Assembly (NCBI GenBank): GCA_030710605.1
Contig: CP092886.1
Span: forward strand, 160,378,000 to 160,441,999
From: Cordylochernes scorpioides
Lineage: Eukaryota; Arthropoda; Arachnida; Pseudoscorpiones; Chernetidae
DNA: 64,000 nucleotides
Direction of reading: 5' to 3'
Below the pieces are notes generated by a model. That model saw only the letters and a program-made list of their open reading frames with translations. It was not told the origin of the DNA and made no database searches. Below, one piece after another: positions 43,001-58,000 of this stretch (its first letter is position 1; each line of letters starts with the position of its first letter). The position numbers and the translations under genes were made by a program.

Positions 43001-46000
43001 CTCTCGCTATACTGTGTTAACCGAGAGGAACAGCCAGGATGGGTTGTTTTCCAGTACCTCTCTGCACCTTGGAAGACCTTTAAAAGTTCTCACAAAGTAC
43101 AGGCAGTCGTGGTCGAGGCAGAGTGGAAAGCTTGGGAATATCCATACAAAAAACGAAGACACAGTTGCACTAAGAAAGTTCCGTGAACAGATAGAAGTTG
43201 AGCTAGGAGCGAAAGATGGAGATAGAAGAGTTCTTACTGGGCTACATGGTCGATGAGGTGGACCCGGGGTACAACCGACGAGGGCTCACGCAGATGGTGA
43301 AGTAACTGTCAAGTGACTGTATTTTTCAGTTAAAACAGGGGCTTTATATACCTTTTCTGAGAAAGGAAGTTTTGCATTTCACCAGATATGAAGAGTGTGG
43401 ATCGTCTGGTGACATTCTAAACTGGCGCCGTCCTGACAGCTTCCAATCTATCTTTAGATTTGTTTGTGACTTCCATCTATCTCGAATTTAGACGTTTTTG
43501 ACTTCTATCTCTTTAGCTCAACTCTTAATCTATTACAGAGTTTTATTTATTTATCCTCAGTTTGTACAAATTACATTACATATGATGATGTAATGACACA
43601 TGTCAATCATGTGTATAATCATTTACAGATGTGTTTCTATTATACAACATGAAATTCTTGTTATAAGTTATATACAATATGGGGTTGTTGGTTAAATTAC
43701 CATATATATCGTATATTTTAAACTGTATAATAATGAGACTTTTAGTATATGTCACATATCTTCCAATTAGTTAGAGCCGATACCTTATAAGATCCTACCC
43801 TTCAATTAAAATGTCACTGTTTCTATTTACTACCACCCCATATTTTGTATATAAACTATTAATATAACCTCTACACCCCTATTTGTATTTAAACTGAAAA
43901 TGGTGACAAAATAAAAAGCCAAAGAGTAGTCGGTCAGCTGGTGGCAGCTGCGAGCCAGAGGGGAGGAAAAAGGCAATGCCCAGCCCATGTGGGGCTCCCA
44001 GGGACATTTTATAGATGACCCCTGTAAACAGGACAAACCAAGGGGTACACACAGTAGTACCACCCTCCCGCCTTCGCGCGGTTCCCTGTGTCAACCTCGA
44101 AACCTCAGAGGTCCTTGATTCGTCTGCAGATTCAGGGAGTACTGTGAACAAAGGGTACGAGAACCAAAGGGGGGAGTCCTATTGGCACGTAGGATGGGTT
44201 AAACCAAGTCCGAACAGTAGGGCTCGGACAGCAACCTTGCCATGAACTCTCGGAGATGTCTGTGGGTTGATTGGTCATCCCCATGGAGCCAGACCATAAT
44301 GGCGGGCGCGAGGGGCCAAACAATGGCTGTTCGGTGCATGGAGAATGCATCATTCCTTTGGTACGGTGGCTTATAGCAGCAGAGGGCATGCTCCGCATGC
44401 TGGTTTATGGACCGAAAGGTCTGGGTGGCCATTGCTTCTAGGATGTAAATAGGACAGGTTTGAGCAGGGGGTCACCAGCAGATCTTCTAGAATGTGTCGA
44501 TCGGCAGGCCGCTTCTGTCTCTCTAGGGCTCTCGCTCCATGTCTCGGTGATAGGCATCCAAGTTTGTGTCATGGCCTCTACCTCTGTCCCGTGGGCTGTC
44601 CCCGATCACTCTCGGTGCTAACATCTAGCCCTGCTTCTGCTTCTTGTTGTCTGCGTGTGGGAAGAACATCAACACTCGCCTCACGTACACGACTGCCAGT
44701 TTATCCATACATCGGCAGGATCATTTGCAACAATATTACATATATATAAAATGAATGCTCTATCAAAGAAAATTATCAAAAAAAGAGAGAAAGATAGTAA
44801 AATATTCAAATTTTTCTTTTAAAAAAAATAGAAGAGCAGGTTGGGCAATTGAAGAATGCCTAAATAGAATTGGTACAGGTGCTAAAATGTAGGATTTGCA
44901 TTATAAAAATAATTTGGTCAATCTTAGTAACAAGATCAAATATAAAAAGTAATTATATATGATGTTTTGGTAACAGCATTGTTACCATCTTCAGATAATA
45001 ATGAAAGGGTACAATGCTGTTACCAAGATATCGCATATAAATTACTTATTTGGATTTGGTCTAGTTACCTTTTTTATTCATATCTATAATCCAAATTATA
45101 TCTAATTATCGTGATCTCTGTAATGATAAATAAAATAACACTTCCTACTGTCTTTACTGCAATGAAAAATATTAAGAGGTTCTACACCTCATCAATGGTG
45201 AACCCACTTAGCTGTTTTGCCAGTTTAACAGTAGAGAACCACTAATGAGCCATGCTCCTCTTGAACACCTTTTTAGTAAATTCGACCGATTTCATAACTT
45301 CTTTAATAGGGTGTTATTGAATCAAAATTGCCCCTGAACTGTTGAGGGCTATAGTCTGAGCCATAGTATACAGGGTGGCTTTTTGTCTGGATATGCAAAA
45401 ACTGGTGTTGTGGCTGCTCGTTCCTTATCACCACAATAAAGGTTTTACTGAGATAATAAACATAATGAATTGATCTAATGTATAATTAAAGGGAAAGGTG
45501 CCTTTTTGGTATATTTTAAAATATATATAGCCTTAATAATTTGGCTTATTGCATATATCAATTTGAAAATTATATACTTACAGTTTTTGTTTTTATTTTG
45601 AATAGATATTAAATAATGAGAATTTTGAAATATTTGAATAAGATTCATCAGATCCATTGAGCTGCACATAACAAAATATAATTGTAAAATACATTATATG
45701 TTTAAAGAGTTATATATAAAAATAAAATAAAATCATGGTAATGTTACTCACAAAGGTATCTCCTTCTCATGCAAATGAACATTTCTAAAATGGCTATTAG
45801 TAGCTTTAATTTTTAAATAAATAGTGTCGTTGCATATACTTTTCTTGTTAAATAAAATTATCAATAATGTATTCATATTTGACTTTTGGTCTGCATTAAC
45901 ATGATTCATATAACCCTTAACAAACTACAAAGCTGGTTAGAAGGCTACTCTGTTTTTAAACTTGGTGACCTCAGACTAAATCCTGTAGATAGCTTTTTTA

Positions 46001-49000
46001 AAAGAGAGACTGGTTATTTAATTAGTGGAAGAAAATTTTGGCCAATATGCTTAAATAGACATAAACATGCCAAACAGGAATAAAGTAGAGGGCAGAGCGG
46101 CAAATGATGAAAAAATTAGACAAGGTGATCTCCTACTTATTATCAAGGCCCAATGCCAACAAGAAGGCAAATCTACTGCAGCACATGACTGTAACAGAAC
46201 ATATAGGACAATCATCAATTCTGTCCTTCCAAGGGAACAGCGGTCCTTGATTTTAAGACTTAAGTCTGGTAATCTAGAAAAAATGACCTTCCAGAATGGT
46301 TTCAAGGTTTTCTCAATATAAACCAACTCCAATTCTCAATCTACAACCCCAAACCACATTGTTGACTTCGTTAGCTCATAGATTAACAAGCTTTACCTAT
46401 CCCTGACAGACATAATCAAAAATATCAAGCTCCACAGGCTTGATACTCTATAAGATTAAGTGGAGATAAGAAAAATTTAGGAAAGCGTATTTATTTAGAC
46501 AATATTTATATTTTAGAATATCAATTGATTTAGTTGATTTCTTCCAATATATGTTTTTAATGTTTAGTTTTTAGGAGAGAAGACACTGCCATTCTTAAAT
46601 TAATAAATATATATTTACCTATTTGTAAGATTTTGAATAGTAGTTCCAAAATTGATTCTTGCTCTTTCATTCCATTGCCACAAAGGTTCCTCCCAATTTA
46701 TTTGGGATATTGAAATCAGTGGTTGGTAGGGATCTTTTAGAAAATTCTTGATTATCATTTGATATCTACTCAAATTCATATTTTCAAATTGCAAAGAGCG
46801 AACAGCTCTGTAATTTGCAAAAATATGTACAGCTGTCAATATAGCAAACCATAAGTAGACTTGGCTGAAACAAAACAAAAAGTATTATTATATTTTAGAA
46901 ACAGTTTAAACTTTGAAAATTATAAACATATAAGTCATTAGCTGTAAAAATAATAAAATGAACAAAATGTGAAATTAATGCCAGTATAGTAATATAATCA
47001 GAAGAGTCATGAAAATGAGTTTATGATTATACATTGATTATAATATTACTGCATAGTATATATATATGCAAAACTATCTTCTATTAAATGCATCAAACAT
47101 CTGGTTCTTTATGCAGAAAACTCAGATTCTGATCAGATGAATATGACATAATACAGAAAAATATCAATCTATATACCATGGTTTCTGTTTGTGACCTTCA
47201 AAATAGATGCAGTTTCAATTTTGTTGCATCCTATAATATTCATATTGTGGCATTTTCTTTTAATAAGAATCTATGCAGCTAAGAAAAATGCAATTTTTTG
47301 AAACATTTTAAAAATTCACTATATTGCATGCTGCATGCTATATTCCACCATATTGCATATGCATTTATTAAAAGGTAAAGGCGTCTTTTTTCATACAAAT
47401 ACTATTATCTTGTACTTTACAATATATATATTTTGTTCAATAAATATTTACATCGTATTAGGTTAAAATATTTTGAAATATAAATACCTGGTTGAGCTTG
47501 AAGAAATAATTGGAATAAAAAGGAAACTGCATATCAAAGCACTGACATTTACAAGTGTTTCTTGACTATCATCCTTTGCAGCAATATCTGCCATGTTGTT
47601 TTGGCGGGCTTGATGTTGTGATATGGCTGCTCTTGTTGCGCCACCAGCAATTCCAACTAAGGACTACAAAAATTTTATATTAATACCTTGAAAAACAAAT
47701 TCATAAATAAATATAAACATTTTAACTTCTCCCAAGTGATTAGAAGTTTTAGTTAATTAAAAGTGTGTTGAATTATTATCAATTCTTTGCAACATCACTG
47801 CCAGTGGGAATTTTTCTAGGGCATTAAAAATAATGTAGGATTAAAGTTATTGATCTTTTCTCCGGAAATTCTTAAATTTACCTATATATACTCCCGGCTA
47901 TATTCTGCACATGTAATGTAGATGAATGTCACTGGGAGGCACATTGTTGAAGTTAACATTCAGATTCTGGTTTAGAAATAAGAAACATATATTGGGCTTG
48001 CAGAAAGTTGGCTGACATACTCAATTATAATGGACAATTATAAATTACTTCAATTAAATAAGCATGGTCCAGAGGGAAATGCCATCATTAGTCAAGAGAA
48101 CAATCAGGTTTAAATAGAAACTTTTTAATTCTATCCTCACTATAAGTACTTAAATAGTTCATTCTTGACTGAAAGCTATTTACTTAGCAACCTTCTATTT
48201 CCATTAAAATGCTATTTAGCACAACAGAAAATACCCCTTTCATTTTTTCTTTTTTTTTCAGGAAAACCATACTAAAATCTTCGATGAGGAATAAACAGTA
48301 AAAATACAAATTAAAATATCTTGCTACATCTTAGGGTGCCAATATATTAGCAAAGAAAGATAAATATTCTTCTCAGAAGTAAACGACAGCCAACTTACCT
48401 CAGTGAAAAGTATTTTAACTAGCACCATATCAAGTCGAACGGTAGCTTGCTCACTATACAACTTTTATAAATCACCAATTAGGAAAAAGAACTTGGATTT
48501 ATCATTTTCTCCTCCATTGCATGATGGTGATGATCATGAGGATATTGTTTCAAGCTGGCAATGGGACAGGAGAATCTGTATAAGAATAATGTTTTAATAA
48601 AGGCTTTGTGTGTGTATAAATATATCTGGCACTATACCATTTTCGTTGGACTAATTCGCATCCTGCATCCTTAAGTTCCAGAATCATGAATTCTAATTAT
48701 TCTAGGCCTAAAAACTCAAATTTTTAACTTAGAGAGAAGGGAATTTTTTAAATAACAAAATTTCATACGAGCTTCAGAACACAGATTACAATTCAAAAAA
48801 TGAATAGGTGTGACATTGGTTGTTTATATTGAGGTGCTATATTTCACACATTTTATATATTTTTTTTCATTGTACTTAATAATTAATTGAATATCTCTAA
48901 ATTCATCAAACTTATTAAAATGTAACACCAGTTAAAAAGACCAAATCCAAATAAATAAATAGTGTGACGTTTCGATAACAGCGTTGTCACCATCTTCAAA

Positions 49001-52000
49001 CAAAAGTACTGAATTAATAATAGTGATCATATTTAAAATATGCTGTGATGCTTTGTCTGATGATGGTAAACAAAGCTGTTACTGAAACGTGAGACACTAT
49101 TTATCTGGATTTGGTCTTGTGTTTCTAATCTATAATCCAAATTGTGCCATATCATTATTTAATTGTAAAAATTTTGCAAATGGCATCCAAATGTATGAAA
49201 ATGCACAAGAAAAGCCTGTTCATAACAAAAATAGCTATCAACAAATATGGCTTTGCATAGGACTAATCTTTATTTTAAATTTTGGCATAAAGGTTCATTT
49301 TATTCTATATTAAATGATCAGAAGAAATATAACTAAACAATGGCTATAGTAAAAATTAGCTATATTCAACTAAAAGGACTGCCCCATTCACTATATCAAA
49401 GTTTTACTGTATGTTATAAATCTGTATTATTAATTATAAAAATAAATGTGGTGTATATTTTTTATTTGTCTGAGAAAAATCCTCAAGGATTAAATTTTAC
49501 CACAATATAGTGTTAGTTATGGAAGTATTTATTTAATTTCAACCACAGAATATAGAAATTAGATATAGAATTGTATATTTTGTTCCAGAAGATGTTGATA
49601 CAATATTAATAATTTCTTTCACACATCATCTCTCTAAAGGAGACCAAGGTACAGAGAGAGAGAGAGAACCAAATTGTATTTTAGAGAGAGAGATGTCCTC
49701 TTACCAGAGAGCAGTTAAATAGTAGTTTTTTCTTTTGCAGAGAGGTATTCTCTAACAAGAGATTCCTTCATGGAGGTTCTACTGTATATAGAATAGAAAT
49801 GTGGGTTTATTTGTGTGACTGTCAGGACATGTGTGAATTATCACAATAATGAACTAATTTGCATATTTTGGATATGTCCATTAACTTGGATAGTAGAAAG
49901 GGTAAAAAAAGAAAAATTGTTCAAATATATAATTACCTTCATTACACCTGAAAGGCAAATAATCCAGGTGAAGATGGACAAGAAGCTAGAAGATATCAAT
50001 TCAAGGAAGGAAGCAAAGTCATTTAGCACATCAGCAAATATCCTGCCACAATATTAGCATTTTATAATTCAAATTGCTAATAAATTAGTGGCTAGATAAA
50101 GAGATTTCCACCAATTTTGTACATATTTAAATATCTTTCTTTCTTTTCTTTCAAAATTTTTGTTTATGTTTAAAGTGCAAGTGTCCCTAGGGGGACATAG
50201 CGCTCTAAGTCGAAATGAGAATAGTTTTATATATGATATAGTTTATATATGATATAGTTTATATATGATATAGTTTTATATATGATATAGTTTTATATAA
50301 ATGAGAATAGTTTTTTATAATAAAAGAAAAATAGTAAAAATTGAAATTTTACAGGGATCTCTCGATCCCACAACTTGAAGTTACTGATGGCTTATGTCTT
50401 CTGTCAGAATAAATATCAACTAATTGTTGATTTTTAATTATTACAGAATATTTACCTTACTACATTTTCTTGATTAACAAAAAAAGCCAATCACATTCAT
50501 TTCAAGCTTTTGGTCCTCATCAATGTACTGCAGGCTGTACCTCAAAGACCAAAAAAGCTGGTCCTAGAGGCTTCCCGAAAAATTGAGTAATGGGCATTTA
50601 AGGTCAAATTTGTGAAAACAAACCTATGAAAATAGTAGAAAAGTGAAATAATACTGGTGGTTGGCTTTTCTTGATTAATCAAGAAAGGGTATTTACCAAG
50701 TTGATATTTATTCCAACAGATAAGCCATCAGCGACTTTTATTTGCATGAACAGGTTATCCTTTTCTATTTGTTTGCTAAGTTATATTACTGCTTCCTTAG
50801 TCTATCAACCATGTCTATCTTCTCATGTCAGCCTTAATTTATTTAAATATTTGTATTCTTTATTTTATATAAGCATTTTTATTCTCCCCAATGATATGAA
50901 AGATATTGGAAGGGATTGACTTATCATCATTGATATGCCAACCCTTTCAAATATTCATCATCTTCAAAGAGAGATAAATTAATATTTTTTAAGATTAGTG
51001 CAAAACATTTAATTTTTAATAGTAGATTATTTTTTTTACAACTCACACAATTTTTTTTACCTTTTTGGCCATAAAATACCCCAAATCTATTTTATTTTAC
51101 TTTCTATATATACATACATATTTATATATATACACATATGCTACAATGACGTCTGTGGCCGTGACAATGTAGTTAAAACCATCCATGACCTGTGGACCAG
51201 GGGGGCAAACAGATCAATCAGGAAGAAACAAGCCCAGCAGTTGTCTTACTCCCCCTTTGTTGACAACATTGTGGGATGATCCTCCTTGTCTGTTACTTGC
51301 TTGTTCTCCATAATGCACCATGGTAAATAAAGAGGAGATAAAAGTGATCCTTATCAATCCCTCAGGCTCATTAGATCATCCTTGATAGAGCAGTGGTGCC
51401 AATGTAGCATTTGGTGTCAGAAGCAGTTTTTTTTTTGTTTGTGAAGAAAGTTCTGGATGCCTGTTAAACCAAAAAAATGGTGGGAGAATAAGCAGAACTT
51501 GTTCAAACTATCTCAGCAATGAGAGAAACTGCAGCTTTGAATGAAGAGCTTGACTGATGGCTGGAATCTCTCAAAGAAAGAAATCTCTGGCTAGACCTGG
51601 ACAGTGGAAGGACAAAACCCTCTGGATGATGGGTCTGGGAGAAACTTAGCACTCTGCATCCCTTTTGAATATATCAGTGAGAAAAGCTAGAGGGTTTTAA
51701 AAGAGAAAGCTCCAAGAACAAGAAAATAGGTGGCTAATAGAAAACCTCGGCTGGAAAAAGAACCACCCTATAAGGCAAATATTTTCTGAACAGACACAAT
51801 ATGGATAGTGCGAGTTGGTAAGATACTACAACAGCAAAGAAAGACATCTACAGCACTGCCAATGGCAGAAATGACTAGGGGATGTTATAGAAGTTTCCAA
51901 TGATATGAAAACAGAGAAAGTGGCTCCAGGATGTGCGCAAGGAAGAAACCAAGCCATAGATGAAATCATTGAAAGGAGTGAACTATGTCATCATCATGTG

Positions 52001-55000
52001 GAGCGTCAAAATCTTGCGATAGGCGGCTATTCAACCTCAAGAAGAGCCAGCATCATCACTGGATTAGAATGAAGAAAACACTTAAATTGAAACATGGTGT
52101 GATGATAATCCTGGTAGTACGTTTTAGGACAGCTGACAATCCTCATGTGGTCGGAGACATTAAAGAGTTTGAAGGGTCTTCAGAAGACTGGAAAGAAGGT
52201 TTGCCCTTTTTGGGACAAAGAGGCTTGGGGGGAGGTAGTGGTAGGATGATGTGGGTGTGATGATGTGGCTAAAACCATCCACAATTTGTGGATCGGGAGG
52301 CAGACAAATTAATCAGGAAGAAAGAAGCCCGGCTGACGGACACTCAAGTCTCACTCTCCCTTGTTGATGGGGTTATGGGAAGATCCTCTCTGTCTTTTAC
52401 TCGCTTGGTCTCCATAATACACGAAGGTTAGTAAAAAGGAGTCACCTGTGAACAGAGATCCTTATCAATTCAGTGTGCTCTTTTGGCCATCCTTGATACA
52501 GCAGCAGGCGCGATAGTAACAATATGAAAACATATTTTTTGCTTAGTTTTATAATTGTGCTTTTTTTCTAATTATTTCAATCAGGTATTTGTTAGTATCT
52601 GTATCTGCTCCATGAACCTGGGTTAACCAAATCAATTCAATGGCATTGTTTGCATTTGCCACAAAATATTTTTATTGATTAATGAAAAATATAACATTCA
52701 GTCTCCTTAATCTAAATTTATTATGGACTCTAGCAAAAACTGAATAATTTACTTTTAAATTGGTGATATATTTTATTAGAATATGAAAATATAATAATAT
52801 TAAAACAATAAATATCTATAGGGCAGTTTTAGGTTACATAACAGAAGTTTAAAATAGTGCTATTAAATAATTACATGTTTTTAGGGAATAACAAAATGCT
52901 TTACAGTAAATATCTAGAGAAATATGTCACTCTCTCTAAAATATGAACATTGATATTGTATTAACAAGAATAGATCCCAACTATATGGACACTATGAATC
53001 CACTAGCGACCTCACAGAAATTTGAAATTTTTAATACAAAACTATTAATTGAATTACACAAAATAGCAAAACTACATTCAAGAAAATTAAACACTTGATT
53101 TACCAAATTCCAAGTAAGAGCTGCAAATGCTTTTCAGTATACATTAGTAATTTATACATTAGTAAAAATTAACCGAATTCAAAAGTGGAGTAAATTCTAA
53201 TGATGCTGGGTTAGAAGATTTTATTCCAGACCAAAAACATACCTCCATTTCTTGCTATCAGAATCAAGACTAGGCCTGAAACAATACAAATGTATTTTAT
53301 TTTAAAGGGGAATAATTATCAGAAATTAAATATTTACCCTTCAAGCCATGCAAAGAATATTCTTGAAATCATTCCAGCTCCATCTATATGTGAAAAATGT
53401 TAAAAAGAATTGTGAATATTTAAAAAATATTCATTTTCTTACCTTTAAAAAGCCATGTAATTGTCGCAGCAAGGGGAGTTGCTGCACTATCTCCTACTCC
53501 AACACCCTTAAGAACAGAATGGGTGGCCAAAGTGCGCAAAAGACCACTTGAAAATGCCTATAATAAAAAAAACTATAAGGATATGTAGAATATTAGTATA
53601 TAGGTTTATTATTTTTAAGCATCTTATACATTATTATTTGTATACTTATCAATTACTTGGGAGGCTATCAATTTTCTGACAGCCATAATCCAGGTATAAG
53701 TACAACCCACCAGTGAGTGAAAGTATTTAATTCTAGAACTTGAATTGCAAAGATAAAACTTTTTATATGTGTAGAAACGCAGGAGATTTTCTGTAAAAAA
53801 GTAGTTGCAAACTATCCAGCATGAATATCATAGCCTGTACCATGTAGACCTGGGATAAGTAACATGAATGTAGATGTAAATTTTGATAGGAGGATATTGA
53901 TCTATAAAAATAGTGGTCTCCATTCCCATCAAACTATATTCTGAAACTAAGGGTAATCTATTGACTGTTCCTGCAAATGGTGAACTCTGGTCTGTGACAA
54001 GCCAAAATACCAGCATTGGGAAAATGAGAAGAGACCTCCTGGAGACCATGGTTTCAGGGGGGTCATTTGGGATCATTTATAGATTAAATCATCCTTGCAA
54101 AATTTCCATCTATATTTTGGTCAAGGAATTAGCCTAGCTACTTTACCAACTAAACACCTCATTGCCAAATTCTGAATATTTTATTTGATCGCTTGTGGGT
54201 TTTATGAAATCAAAGCCCTTCCTGAACTTTTTAGGGCAATTAGTTCAACACCATGTTTTCCAGATGGCCACTTCTCAATTTGCCAAAGCGATGTTGTGGC
54301 TTTATCACTGATTAGAGTTCGCTAGTCTGTGAAGTTATTCAATATATGGTGCTTAGTGTAAGTGATATATTTAATGGGAGAGATGACTTAATTTTTATTT
54401 TTGAAATGTTTCCTGGAACATATTAATGTTTGGCACTACACATGATATAATAACTGTGTTTTGTGTAAAGGCAACCTCTTTTTTTGGTCGATTCAAACAA
54501 TTTTTTATATTCTTTCAAAGGATCTAAGAAATTAAAACTGTCTGCCAGAAAAGAGAGGAGAAAATTAAACTTTTGACTAATCAGAGCCTGGTGTTATTGA
54601 TCAATAGAAATTTTTGCAAAAATAGTATGCCTTCTATAAATTTGATGACTAAAGTTTCTTTTGTGTAATTTATATTTTTGATAGATATTTCTAGTCAATA
54701 TTGAAAATATTTACTTTAAATCCTTTTTTTTAGTGTGATAGTAAATCTTTTGTATCTATTCTACTTGTATTTAAAAATGAATACACTTAATATTTTTTGG
54801 ACCCTTATATTTTCAAAAAGAGCGAATTACTTGAAAAAAAGCATTTCATACCATCATCCCTGTACTGATGGCCTAAAACACGTTTCAATAGTCGTTTCTT
54901 TCAATTGTATATTACCATGCATACTGCGTTAAAATTATTCAACATATCAAATATGTACTTAAAACTTGACAATATTAATATTAGAAAATGATCTTACCTG

Positions 55001-58000
55001 AATACTGTCCCAAAGTTGATATTGGATGTAATCTTTGCTGACTGAATCTGGAAATCCTTGAGGTATAAAAGCTTTCTAAACAAACAAATACAAAGATTTT
55101 GAGGCATTTTGGATTGATATTTAAAAAATAAATAAATTTGAGCAACTTATTGAGCCATACCAAAAATGTAAAACTAACACCCTTTCAATCGAAAGCATGC
55201 TGCCACTAAATATTTTGGAAGCTAAAATTATAAAAAGTGATTCCTTTAATTTATTTTCATCAGATTTTTGCAGCAACAGTGAAAAATACCTATGACAACC
55301 AAACTAGACATATACACAAAATCCAAGAATATATTTATGGTAATTTAAGCCAACAACCCCATATTGTATATAACTTATAACAAGATTTTTATTTTGTATC
55401 ATAGAAACACATCTGTAAATGGTTATATGCATGATTGACATGTGTCATTACATCATCATATGTAATGTAATTTGTACAAACTGAGGATAATAAATAAAAC
55501 TCTGTAATAGATTAAGAGTTGAGCTAGAGAGATAGAAGTCAAACACGTCTAAATTCGAGATAGATGGAAGCCACAAAGCAACATCTAAAGATAGATTGGA
55601 AGCTGTCAGGACGGCGCCAGTAGAATGTCACCAGAAGACCCACACTCTTCACATCTGGTGGCATGCAAAACCCCCTTTCTCAGAAAGGGTATATAAAGCC
55701 CCCGTCCTAGCTAAAAATACAGTTAGTTCACCATCGGCGCAGGCCTTCGTAGGTTGTACACCAGGTCCTCCTCATCCACTCATCCATCTTTCGCTCCTAG
55801 CTCAACTTTTATCTGTTCACGGAACTTTCTTAGTACAACTGTGTCTTCGTTTTTTGTGTATGGACATTCCCAAGCTTTCCACTCTGCCTCGACCACGACT
55901 GCCTGTACTTTGTGAGAACTTTTAAAGGTCTTCCAAGGTGCAGAGAGGTACTGGAAAACTCCCCATCCTGACTGTTCCTCTCGGTCAACACAGTATAGCG
56001 AGAGTTGACAGGGACTCACACCACAGTTTAAGTTGACTGGATACCTCATCACATTTCTAGTAGACAGGATTCTACAAGAGTCAACAGTAACACAACTCAT
56101 TACATATATATATATACTTATAGAAAAAACTTGAAGAAGTTTGGATATTGCTGGTCGTCTTCTTTTTTTAAGACAGAGGCCATTTTGTTAACACTTGGTT
56201 ATAGCATGTGTCTTCAATAAAGGTCAACAACAACAACAACAAAGCCTTTATTTAGGGCCTCTCGCCCTATACAGGATTCGCCAGTTCACAAGGGATGGGG
56301 AGAACACTGTGTGGCCTTTTTCCGGGATATAGTCTTGTGGAATCCAAATATCGCCATCGCTATATACCTATTCTTTGATATTTCATTAATTAGTGCCGGA
56401 CATGAAGGACAAAGTTGCCCCGTTTTATCATTTAGTTTTCGTCTTTCCTCAGACAGAGCAGCACAGTCACATAAGTAGTGCAACATCTTCGTTGTTATTC
56501 CTGAGCCACAGAAAGTGCATTTCAGGTCTTCACGCCTCATTAAAATCAGATGGTGTTCTCTGAAAAAAATTGAAAGGGTTCTAAATTGTGCGATTAATCT
56601 GATGACAGGAAAAGGGAGTTCACTTAAGAAATATTCTTCGGTGGTAACCGTTGTATATATATCTCTATAGTGGGAATATAACTTTGATTGGGTTATTCTT
56701 GTTAAGTCATTTTGTATTGTTTGCTCTATCGCAGTTCTTAATATTCCTGGGATAGCATTCCTTAGTGAATCAGGATCATTACAATAAGTAAGCCACGAGG
56801 ATCCGATATTATTGAGTAAATTGCTTAATTGTTTTATAAACCTGATGGGCGCACCTGTAGCACAGGATATTTGCCTCACTCTATTTAAACATATTCGAGG
56901 CAATCTATTTATATCCATACCCAGCACCCTCAGCCAATATTTCAAGGTCAATTTCAGAGCTGTTATTATTAATGAGACGCGGCCTGTTACTGGTCTTATT
57001 ATGTATCCTGGTGTATATCTAGGCAAATTCAAGAACCTACAAATAAATGTATCTTGTATATGATCTAATAAATCTTTATGCTCTGTTGCCCAAATTGGAG
57101 CAGCATACATAAAAACAGCCATCACAATAGAATCAAACAGTTTCATTGCAGAGTTTAATGAATTAATTTTTGATTTTGCTAATATTGGGGTTGTAGCATT
57201 TATTGCCGCAAGTGCTTTTCCTTTGAAAAAGTTTGCGGCTTGAAATAAAGGTCACTGTGTATCAAATACCTTTCAGTTATTGTCTGAATCCCAATATATA
57301 TGTTAAAAGGTACAACTTCCTTAAGTTTTGTTCATAAGTGTCTAACTTGTAATTCTCTCTTAGGGACCACTGAAATAGTCATAGACAAATTGTAGTCAGT
57401 ATAAATCCTTGCATCATCATCATGGTCATTAAATATAAAACATTAATGATTGCCTTAAAATTTGTGGTTATATTATTTATATATACAGTCCATCTCCTTG
57501 AGAGACTGGGGTTGCCGTGTTTTTTGGGCAGTCTTTCATGGGAAACTACTGTATACAGTAAATAAAAAGCCTAAATTATAATAAAATGCAGCTAAGCAAA
57601 AATGTTTTTGATCAAAATACTCAAATCTTTATTATTAAAATAAACTAATATGTTTATATAAAAATAATAAATATAAAAATGAGTTTTTTTGTTTTAAAAA
57701 GGGAAAATTTTCACCAATGGAGGGTAAGCCATACCTTGTTGGACCGAGTAAAACATTCAGCAGCATGTGGCAACTCTCATCAATAAAATGAGCACTCCCT
57801 ACCACATATTATATAGAGGGTTTAACCCTCTAATATAAATAATATTTTAAAAATGTAATATTATTTTGATTTTTGGGAAACTGAACTAGTGAAAAATTAT
57901 CAATTTTACAAAATGTCAGTAATTTCAACTAGATTTGACTATGAATTAGCTGCTAAATTATAAGGCAACTAGACCACATCCTAACAAAGAAATTATACAT

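Larger units (their letters stand above)
56115..57340. mobile_element. Tc1-like MITE split by a LINE
   Basis: Left part (56115-56226) and right part (57244-57340) match the 4059-4458 element (GACAGAGGC, TGTGTCTTCAATAAAGGTC; then ATTGTCTGAATCCC and CAACTTCCTTAAGTTTTGTT). The interruption is the LINE below. Confidence 0.7.

Noticed and set aside
43811-44730. rRNA fragment
   Set aside because: GC-rich, but no stretch matches conserved rRNA cores that I can recognise.
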